NCBI RefSeq assembly: GCF_000204055.1
Contig: NW_006768774.1
Coordinates: 985,354-1,049,353, forward strand
DNA: 64,000 nucleotides
Origin: Melampsora larici-populina 98AG31
Taxonomy: Eukaryota > Basidiomycota > Pucciniomycetes > Pucciniales > Melampsoraceae
Direction: 5' to 3'
Below, one piece after another: positions 55,856-64,000 of this stretch. Within the stretch, counting starts at the first letter, position 1. Each line of letters opens with the position of its first letter. A model generated the notes under the pieces. That model was not told the origin of the DNA. It ran no database searches and saw only the letters and a list, made by a program, of their open reading frames with translations. Made by a program: the position numbers and the translations under genes.

Positions 55856-57730
55856 TTACAATGATGAAGACAAATCTTTGGGGTAGACAAGGCGCTGGAA
55901 GGCCTCTAGTTCAGCAGGAGTCTTTCCGCCAATGACTAGCTTTTCACAGATCGCTCGGTGATGGTTGGTTAAAGCAACAGCATTTCTTTTGGCCTCATCT
56001 TCGCGTTCCAGAAAGTAGCACTCTTTCTGCCAGCTAAGATCCATGTTTTGCGCCTCTAAGTCCGCGTGCTGAGCTTCTCATAACATTTCCAGCTTAGCTG
56101 CAATGCCCAGTTGCATTGAAGTTGCGACCAGGTGTTTGAGGTCTTTACCACACACCACCAATGGATCGATCAATGGCACAGGATCCAATGCACGGCGAGA
56201 AACAGGAGGCCGGGTGACACCCCACCTTTGAGTTGACTTTGACTGGGTTTGATTTGGGTCTTCATCAGAACTAGAATCCATCACTTGTTCTTCAGCGGTG
56301 AGGGTGTCAACTTTCAATTGTTTGTGTTTGGGTCTTTGTACAGAGGCCTTTTTTGCCTGACTCAGTTTTGAAGCCGTCTCGCCACGCTTGACAGGTTCTG
56401 GTTCGGCAATTGGGTCCTTTGGGGTAGGTGGAGGTGAATCTCAATTGTTTTCAAGGAAGTCGTGGTAGTGATCATTGAGGGTATTGGGCACTGGGTTGGA
56501 TGGCGATGGAAGATCGCTCTGATTCTCGGAGGATAAGAGTTGCTGATAGGCATCCAGCTTGTCAGAATCAGGGCTGGGGAAACACTCTGGTAAGTGTTTG
56601 CCAAAGGCATTTGGGCATGAGCTTGGCCGTTGAGGGACAGTCGACTGACCCTTTGGACCTTGAAAAAATACATTTGAGCAGGTTAGTAAGTGGGAACAGG
56701 AATGACCACATGGAAAAACGTGCAACTCACTTTCACAGGAGTGATCATGACCATCAGTCGTATCATCCTCGCTCTGAATGTCTTCAGCCATCTCGTCCCC
56801 GGACAAGTTTGCAGGGGAAACTCCACTATTGAGGACTCCAAAGGGGTTCACCTTGCCTTTATTGTGGAATAAGGTGTCCATGTTGGAGTAGCAGGGGCAC
56901 ATAGATTTGTAAAGGTCCTCCATTGTTTTGATACCACACGCAACATCCTTTGCAGATAGACCAGCACCAGTTTGTTTACTGAAAGCTTTGGTGTGCATGT
57001 ACTTGGCCTTGAATCATTTCAATTGGGAGTATAATGTACCTCCTGTCAAACACATTTTGGTGGATTTGTGAAGTTCATTGTACGCACAGTTGATTTTGAT
57101 GGCCAAGGGTTTTAACAGGGTTGTTGGGCCCATCGACATACCACTGACTTTTGTGTGACTACCGCTTCCCAAGACCACATTTTGGAAGGTTGGATTTGAG
57201 ATAAAAGCAATGATGGTCTGATAATCCACCAGGTCAAAAGCTGGGCCGGCGGGGCATTTGGTGGTCTTGCTGCTAGTGGGTTTGATCGAAGCACTTTGAG
57301 CACATGCGTTTGCAGTGAGTCAAGATCGCTTCACTCACTGCCAGCATATTTGGCTCGGAGACAAACGTCCGAGGAGTCCTCGGACAGCGCCCCCAAGGAA
57401 AAGGGCACCCGAGGGCTAATTCTGAGGCAAATGTTGGCCCTGGCCGTTGCCTCGGATTGGATCCTCGGATAGGGGTTGACTCGGAGTCAGAATCCGAGGA
57501 ATCCTCGGATTTTTGGCTCCGAGCCAAATATGCTGGCTGTGACTGCTGCAGCGCACGGTTTTCCTTTGACCACTTCTCCGGCCTGCTCAAGATCTTCAGA
57601 AGGTTGAGCTTTTGTGCAATGAATCCTCTCCTGCACCAAAAAAAATATACATTATCAGCCTCACAAAAAACAAATAAGGAAATAAGACACAAATGAACTT
57701 TGGGTTTGGCAGTTTGTTGTAATTTTGGAG
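55856..57730 (-). pseudogene. Myb/SANT-like DNA-binding protein of the Harbinger element
   Basis: A first exon starts at the ATG at 57730 (MAPKLQQTAKPK) and splices to 57654 onward. After the MITE at 57341-57535, the conserved part reads KCPAGPAFDLVDYQTIIAFI and SMGPTTLLKPLAIKINCAYN, then KAKYMHTKAFSKQTGAGLSA and MEDLYKSMCPCYSNMDTLFH. This is the Myb/SANT-like trihelix followed by the CPCY motif common in fungal transposon-linked proteins. The C-terminus is a charged helix (ECYFLEREDEAKRNAVALT; GGKTPAELEAFQRLVYPKD). The frame from 57280 to 55856 is continuous apart from three TGA codons (57014, 56441, 56078). In Harbinger systems this partner helps the transposase enter the nucleus and bind the ends. 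Confidence 0.65.
57341..57535. mobile_element. MITE, 195 bp, CCGAGG-rich
   Basis: The left end CCAGCATATTTGGCTCGGAG pairs with the identical inverted sequence on the right. Inside, CCTCGG/CCGAGG motifs are frequent (TCCGAGGAGTCCTCGGA). It splits the first coding part of the Myb/SANT-like gene. A clear target duplication was not found. Confidence 0.75.
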
Positions 57731-57840
57731 CCATATCATTTGTAAACAGTATGTTGAGATCAAGAGCGACCTTGGTTGGATAGTCATAAAAGAATACAAC
57801 GGAGAAAACTCTCGACGTTGAAAGATATCTGTGTAAAGGC

Positions 57841-57994
57841 TTTAACACAACAAAAGATTATAAGACCTCTCGACAGCGAGTTGACGAGACTCGAAGAGAT
57901 CAAAAGATGAACAAACCTTTAACACAACAAAAGATTATAAGACCTCTCGACAGCGAGTTGACGAGACTCAAAGAGATCAAAAGATGAACAAACC
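57841..57994. repeat. Two tandem copies of a 77-bp unit
   Basis: The units start TTTAACACAACAAAAGATTA at 57841 and 57918 and are almost identical (GAGACTCGAAGAG versus GAGACTCAAAGAG). Confidence 0.85.
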
Positions 57995-58747
57995 TGACAA
58001 GGTTTGTTAAAAGATAAATGAAACTAATAAAAAGAGTTGAAAAGATAAAACAGAGAAACGAAGAGAAGTAGTTTGATTAACAGTTATCTAAATGTTAGTT
58101 GAGCAGAAAAACATTACCTTTTAGATTTCTTTTCCCAGACGGTGAGGAAAAAGAAAATCTAAAAGGGGACAAAGAGAGAGCTGATGTATATAAGATAGAA
58201 AACAAGAGACACAAAGTACAGAGACCAATCACGCAACAAACATCCCTTGCATACAACTCATACCGGTCTAACCATTCCACCAACATTCTCTTCTTGCCTG
58301 ACAGCATTACCGAGTACCCCTTTGATTCATGATTTAGCTCCTAAAGCTTCATTTCTAAATAAGTAAATCTTAACGCTTGAAGGTCTTGACAGTCTTGAGC
58401 TTGAAATCGAAGATGAATTTGATTGAAATCCAATAAGTCAGGCAAGGGTCACTCAAAGTTTCAAGAAGATGGTGTTGAGAGATCAATTTGAGGGTTGAGG
58501 GGGGCAGGCGGAGTATATAAGTTCCAAATTCCACATGCAAAGGTTTGAATCAAAATTCAAGAAAGATGAAACAATCCAAACACACGCTGATGTGTTGTCT
58601 CAAAAGTGTTCCAAACCAGGCTGTCCAGATTGACTAAGCGCGTGGTAATCATTGTAATTCAAGGATTCCAAGAGGGAACATCATATCAACTGTCAAAAGC
58701 AAAAGTATATCAGAGTGACAGAGTGAGTGCAGGCAACACTCGAACCG

Positions 58748-58793
58748 CTCCAAAATGCTATGAAATTTGGCCCAATTTCATAGCATTTTGGAG
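58748..58793. repeat. Perfect 20-bp hairpin
   Basis: CTCCAAAATGCTATGAAATT at 58748-58767 is followed by TGGCCC and then its exact reverse complement (58774-58793). Confidence 0.9.
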
Positions 58794-58947
58794 TTGGCGC
58801 TATGGATTGCTCCAGTCTGTGATTGCTATTTATGAAAAAAAAGTCTTGCAAAGTTTTGGAGCAGAGAAATTGCAATTGCTATATTTCACGCTATATTTGA
58901 AATAATTTGATGCGGATTTAAATCTACGCAATAGAGCGGATGAATAA

Positions 58948-59268
58948 CCTGGACAGACAGGTGTAAGTACGGAGCTCTATGAAAAGACTCGAATAGTTGT
59001 AAGGATATTGGCGGAAGAATTCAACGCCTTACCTGCGGATGAGCAGGAGTACAAAAAGGACGGAAAGATCTTGAGCTATCTATTCCTAACGGTGAGGAAG
59101 AGCTAACTAGATAAAAAGAGAAAAACAAGACAAGTAACACTATTTACCTGGACAGACAGGTTTAAGTATGGAGCTCTATGAAAAGACTCGAATAGTTGTA
59201 AGGAGATTGGCGGAAGAATTCAACGCCTTACCTGCGGATGAGCAGGAGTACAAAAAGGACGGAAAGAC
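58948..59268 (+). repeat. Direct duplication (~120 bp) with conserved reading frame
   Basis: Copies start CCTGGACAGACAGGT at 58948 and 59157, 209 bp apart. Both encode the same frame (ELYEKTRIVVR, AEEFNALPADEQEYKKDGK) with only two or three base changes. They may be exon fragments of an unknown repeated gene. Confidence 0.7.
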
Positions 59269-59779
59269 TATTCAAGACGTGATGAGCACACAACCAGATA
59301 AACAGTGATGTAGATAGAGGAAGTTAAAATACGTACTCTTGAGCTATCTATTCCTAATGGTGAGGCGAAGGAAGAGAGAGCTCGAGAGAGAGGGCGTATA
59401 TGAGGAAAAAATTCAACACACAAATAATTGTACTAGAAAAATTCAGCAAGGGGTATGAAACAACTTCGTAGTTAAACGCGCACAGGATATTAAGGAACTA
59501 TTCTCAAAAAGAAAAAACACACTCCTTCCAGACACATAGACCATCTCACATTCCAACTACCATCCTGATTTGGAGAATCCAGTTCAATCCAGATTACATT
59601 ACTCCTTTGCTTTGAAACCATCCCTTATTCTTTGATCACATCTTGCACACACTACCTTCCAACTTCTAGAACTCAAATTGTTACACACACACATATGTCT
59701 TGATAGTGAAGGACTTGAAATTAATATGTATCCTTTCTACCACAACAATATTGCAATATTATGCGCCCAAAGCCCCAAC

Positions 59780-59925
59780 CCATTTTGTTGTGGTTGCTCC
59801 GCTATGGAGATCCTTGTGTTTTGGCTTCAGTGGGAGGCTCCGCTATGAGTTGCGGAGGTCACAGCAGACCACCAAGCCGCTCCAAAACTGCTATTTGGAG
59901 CGGAGCGGTTCAGGTATAGGTGCAG
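59780..59925. repeat. GCTCCGC-type terminal repeat remnant
   Basis: Motifs GCTCCGCTATGG, GGCTCCGCTATGAG and GGAGCGGAGCGG resemble the subterminal blocks of the elements at 11058 and 16216. No complete end or target duplication was recognised. Confidence 0.5.
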
Positions 59926-60269
59926 GGCCAATTTCATTTCCAAAACCTGGGATATCCGGGATTTCCCCGTGGGTTTGACCTAACCTCAACTTGTTAATGA
60001 AAGAGGGAATGAAAACCAAGGGACATAATGAGGAACAAATATAGAAAAATAATGTTCCTTTTTGATATGGCAAAGGTTGCCCTGAAACCATTTTTTTCCT
60101 CTTGAACAGGAGAGCTTTATAAATTTTAAGATTTTATGTTGGATCACAAGCTTGCGGACCACCTCTACAGCTGGTCGTGAGCTTTAAAATATACTTATAA
60201 TTTAAGGCCAGCAATCCAGATTTAAAATTTAAATCCAGGCTGTAAAAGCCCTACTTGAACCCCCCTAAT

Positions 60270-60906
60270 GCGATGTTAAAAACTTACCCCTTTGTATAAT
60301 GATATTCCTTATGCCAAAAGAAAGTAAAAAACACCATCCCAACATAGATCAAGGCTGAGGCATCCCAGCAATATTCAATTTGATACACCTGAGCAAATTG
60401 GGTGACTACCTAATTGTTACCCTGACTGTCAGAGAAATGGTTATGAAAATTTTTTGCTGATGAGTTCTTGGGTGAATGGATTCTTTTGGGGGTTGAATGA
60501 AACAGATTGCTTGTAATCGAGTCACAAAGCGTTTAGGAGGTTGTCCTCAAGACAATACCGCAAGCGCAACGCAACACAATGGATTTCGGCCTTTTTCCAT
60601 TGCGTTGTGCTTTTGGCGCAATAAAACGCTCCGCCACCACTGCGCAATGGCAGTTTTTTTTCTGTCTCACGGGTGTGGAGCGGGTGGAGGGCAATACTTC
60701 CGCAATACTGCACTCTGCGCAATATCGCCACAATATTGCGGAAATATTGCAAAAACTGCGCAATATGTGCACAGTATATGGAGTCTTGATTGATAGAGAA
60801 AAAAAAACAAGAAACAAATGATTTCAGTGACAAATCACTTTTTCTTTTTAAAGAGAGGAAAAAGAAATAGGCCAAAACCTAATATTTTAAAGGTAAAGGA
60901 GACATA
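60270..60906. other. Spacer with GCAATATTGC-rich repeat; probable 3' end of the hAT element
   Basis: From about 60550 to 60780 the sequence is dense in GCGCAATA and CAATATTGCG motifs, like the subterminal repeats of other hAT elements here. It lies just downstream of a hAT transposase stop codon. The exact terminus could not be fixed. Confidence 0.45.
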
Positions 60907-63900
60907 TTACTTTTGCTTTTTCTTTACACCATCAATATAAGCTTGAAGAGTGTGGGCCACCTCTGCGAAATCTCCGTCTGGTATGATTCCTTCCTTGAGC
61001 CAAGCTTGGGACCCCACAAGCCGTTCCATCGTCTTAGGCAGCATCCCACCTCGAGAAGGTGTGCAAACATCAGCAGCCGCCAAGAAAGTTTGCTCGCAAG
61101 CACATGACATTGCCGATACTGCAAGGTAATTGCGGGCTAGTCGTGCAAGAACGGGGAAATGATGCTGATGATCCTGTAAAGAGGCAAGATGGGCAAAGTC
61201 TGATAATCAAGGATGAATGAAATGAAAAACCCACCTTCCATCAAGCAAGGGGGGTTTGATCTTTAGACTTCATCGGATACTTCCCTCCTAAATAATCCTC
61301 AAGCTCAGATGAGGACGCTTTGTTGGTAGTGGAATTAGACGCTCCAAAGATGTCGAACACATCAGGCTTGGTGTTGATAGGAGCAGTGTTGTTTTCCAGA
61401 GACGGGGATGGTTCTTTCTCATCTTGTTCCAGTAAAGAGTTGAATGCATTCTCAATGGCCGTATTCACAGATTCATCTTGCTCGGGGTAATGTAATGAAA
61501 AGAATTTTCCTCAAAGTCAGGGGTTGAGGATGGTGGCTAATACTATACTTTCACATTCCACGGCTTCTTCCTGGTACTTGATGAGCCATTTGATCATTTT
61601 GCTGATTGCTTTGTCCAGGCTTGAATAATCTTGTGATTTGGATTGAGAGCTTTCAGCTCTGAGATTACCCGTTTGTATTCTGCAAGAACCGTACACCCAG
61701 TAGGACCATTTCCTTCAACACGAGAGGTAGCATCTACAAAGGTCTAAAAACAAATGAAATATATTAGTTTCATGGCATCATGCATATATTTCACAGTCAG
61801 TTATAGTAAAGAAATTGTCCATACCTTCAATACTTTATTCACCAATTCGACCACATGCCATTCTGCTGGTGAAATTGTTACACCCTTAAAAAACAAAGCC
61901 TTGCAATTGGCTGCAAGCATTGAGTTGATTACCTGGAGATAAACTTATAGTCAGCAGATGTATTTGAAGAGGTAAGTATATGGAAAAACGAATCTTACCT
62001 CATGGGCCTTGCATGCTACCTTTCAACTTGCATAGTGGCTATTCCAACGGGTCTTGCATGGACGCATGAGCATCCTAGCTTTATAACCCATACGAGTCGC
62101 ACGCGCCTTGAAATTGCTTCGGCGGGCTGCACTGCTAGCTATTTGACCAGTGACGGTATTGACCTATATTAAGAAAAATGTGAAAGTAATGAGAAATCAG
62201 TCTTTCTAAAAAAGAACTTAGAAAGACTGAAAAGAGTAGAAAGATAGAGACACAGTGCTTACCTTCACCAGGGCGAGTGCAACAATATCATCTTTCTCTA
62301 CAACCTCTACTGAATCATCACCCATACTGCCATCATCGTCGTTGACACCATCAGCCTTTTCAGGTAACCCTTGTTCATCATCTTTGTCTGACTCAGATTC
62401 CTCCATCTCAATACCATCCTCCCCATTATTCACCTTGAGAACCAAGATTGGAAGTGGAACACCTGCTGGAATTGACGGTTTTGCACTACTAACCTTCTGA
62501 CCAAGCACTTTGAGGCCGTGCCCAACTGTGAGGTTAAGCTTATGAGCATAACATCGAATGTGGTTGGCCGAGCTGTTCCACTAAACTGGATCCTTGGCTT
62601 CTAGAAACATTTTTTGAAGTTCCTGAGCCATTGGACCGTTATTTTCTCCACTGTCGGTAGTCTGAGCTAAAATGTAAGTGAGAGAAAGTGGGAATTAGTG
62701 TTTGAAACAAAAATAGAAGAAAAATTGAGGATGGTGAAACTTATCTTCTCGTGAAGACCGTGACAAACTGAGAATCTTCCAATTGGTCAGCCTAGGAGAG
62801 CCCCAAAATGTCTCCATGCGACCATCTTGAGAGTCAGGTGAGTCGATTTATAATTCCAATTGTCATCTATGTAATTGGCTGATGCTCCGATGAACACTTA
62901 CCAATTGCCTTTGGTAGTCCACACGTTGTGAATCAAGCAAATGCCTTTGTTCATCTATTCATGAAAGGAATTGATATGTCAGAATGAATAAAATAATCAA
63001 AAATAGATATAAGAATGGATAAAAACATATAATAAAGTAGGAAAGAAAGGTACTTACTTTGACCGTGTTGATGGCTTTTTGGTGCAAGGCTGCATTGAGT
63101 AGCACAGACTGCTGTGCAGCCCATGTCCTTGATCTTATAACTGCACCTCAATTCACCGAGTGGAAAGCAGCTCAAAGGGCTGGGTCCTCGAATCGGGCCC
63201 AAGGGAGGGCGTGAAAAACGATCCACATGACCAAGATCATGTTCAAGAGGTTGACTGTGAAGGTTGGTCCGCTAATGAAAGAAGTCAACTTGCCTTTGTC
63301 GTTTTTCTCGGCAGAGGCCATCCTTTCTTTATAAGAAGGTCCAAGAGAGAAGCCTTGCTGAGTGGCCTTATGTCGGTTGGTGCACACCGGGCGGGTAGCG
63401 CTGCCATCGCGATGGCCACGTAAGTTGAAGTATGAGATCTTGGATTTTCCCCCCTTGAATTCTTTACCACAAAATTGGCATTTGTATAAACGGCCCTACA
63501 AGAAGAAAACAATGTGTTAGTCTTGCATCCATACTGAGACCATGAGAAAACTTACATTAGGGGGATCAAAGTACTTAAGAAGCTCCTTGACATCTTGAGA
63601 CCAAGACTCCATGTAGCCAGGTTTGTTGTTGGACTCAACTAACTTGATTTCGGAATCTTGAGACAAGTCAGTGCCGTCTGGTATCTCATAGACCTGAAAA
63701 TAGGGAAAAGGGCATTCGTTACAATTAGATATCTCAAGTTGAGCAAAGAAGATAGAAAGATAAGAGAATGAGGTATGAATAGAAAGATAAGAGAATGAGG
63801 TATGAAACTTACATCTACCTTAGATCGCTTGGATTGTTGGGGTGTCGCGCCGTCTGAAGTAGCAGCAGGCGACCTTGACACATTAGATTGCTTGGATCGT

Positions 63901-64000
63901 TGGGGTGTCCCGCCAACTGAAGCACCTGCAGGCAACTTTGACCTGGCACGTTTGCTAGTCGACGAGCGAGTCTGGAAATCAATTAACATCAACTGTGAGT
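60907..64000 (-). pseudogene. Third hAT transposase gene with BED finger, decayed, runs off the right edge
   Basis: Reading leftward from the edge: a basic N-terminus with repeats (GGTPQRSKQSN; GATPQQSKRSKVD), a BED finger (YKCQFCGKEFKGGKSKISYF and NLRGHRDGSA), KLTSFISGPTFTVNLLNMIL with HALPWARFEDPAL, an ac-rich insert after YAHKLNLTVGHGLKVLGQ (62218-62530), TFVDATSRVEGNGPTGC (about 61740), and the dimerisation domain: LA-stop-WK, HFPVLARLARNYLAVSAMSC, TPSRGGMLPKTMERL, ending at 60907. The TGA at 61241 replaces the first Trp of the LAWW motif seen intact in the hAT at 22243. A 1-nt shift near 61640 also breaks it. No complete copy of the 5' end is in the window. Confidence 0.75.

Larger units (their letters stand above)
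52475..60266. mobile_element. PIF/Harbinger transposon (7.8 kb) with both genes; TSD AAT
   Basis: The ends are 14-bp inverted repeats AGGGGGGTTCAAGT, flanked by AAT (52472-52474 and 60267-60269), a 3-bp duplication as expected for PIF/Harbinger. The plus-strand transposase gene (about 52830-54660) and the minus-strand Myb/SANT-like gene (55856-57730) are convergent, the two-gene set typical of this superfamily. Further insertions (54087-54603, 57341-57535, probably 55200-55570) and tandem duplications enlarge the right half. Confidence 0.75.

Noticed and set aside
55462..55890. 142-residue hydrophobic minus-strand frame resembling a membrane protein (VFFVVLVVFSFLFLVLVV)
   Set aside because: It is the translation of the CACCACAAGTAC tandem repeat and the adjacent GTTGC-rich insertion; no domain.

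Overview
The window looks like a nuclear fragment of a basidiomycete fungus, most likely a rust (Pucciniales). The host genes have several short GT-AG introns of roughly 20-420 bp, non-coding DNA is AT-rich, and the TE content (hAT with BED fingers, PIF/Harbinger, Copia, a DIRS-type tyrosine-recombinase element, many MITEs) is typical of expanded rust genomes. The assignment is an inference from gene style, not from a search. There is one assembly gap (10628-10726).

Layout. 1-5880: no recognisable gene. 5881-10335: a decayed DIRS-like element on the minus strand (two Gag-like ORFs, RT-RNase H, the N-terminus of a tyrosine recombinase), cut by a TA-flanked MITE. 10727-15060: a graveyard of gene pieces. 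It holds a PPS1-like dual-specificity phosphatase split by a 1.34-kb TIR element, a TatD-nuclease fragment grading into a 35-bp tandem repeat, and a hAT fragment. 16216-28884: a 12.67-kb TIR element, flanked by a 7-bp target duplication, that carries decayed COQ2 and Ser/Thr kinase genes and is itself interrupted by a complete 5.15-kb hAT element (21829-26979). 29132-33836: a second hAT 5' part and a Copia element truncated after integrase, each broken by small MITEs.

34304-47564 is the only clearly host-like, intact stretch. It contains a six-exon delta-9 acyl-CoA desaturase (minus) without the usual C-terminal cytochrome b5 domain, a divergent four-exon gene (plus) that ends in a cytochrome b5-like domain, a small RING-finger gene with decayed tandem relatives, and a five-exon gene for a 1222-residue PSP1-domain protein. 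The desaturase and b5 genes may form a split version of the normally fused Ole1 protein.

47565-64000 is again repetitive: an inverted-repeat (fold-back) locus, a 1.27-kb TIR element filled with CTGAGCAG-rich tandem repeats, a 7.8-kb PIF/Harbinger element carrying both expected genes (DDE transposase and a Myb/SANT-like partner, convergent), and a third hAT gene running to the right edge. Across the window the TE and captured-gene reading frames are interrupted mostly by TGA, several times at conserved tryptophan positions.

Exon coordinates were derived by hand from splice consensus, reading-frame phase and family motifs. They are consistent for the host genes and approximate for the decayed ones.
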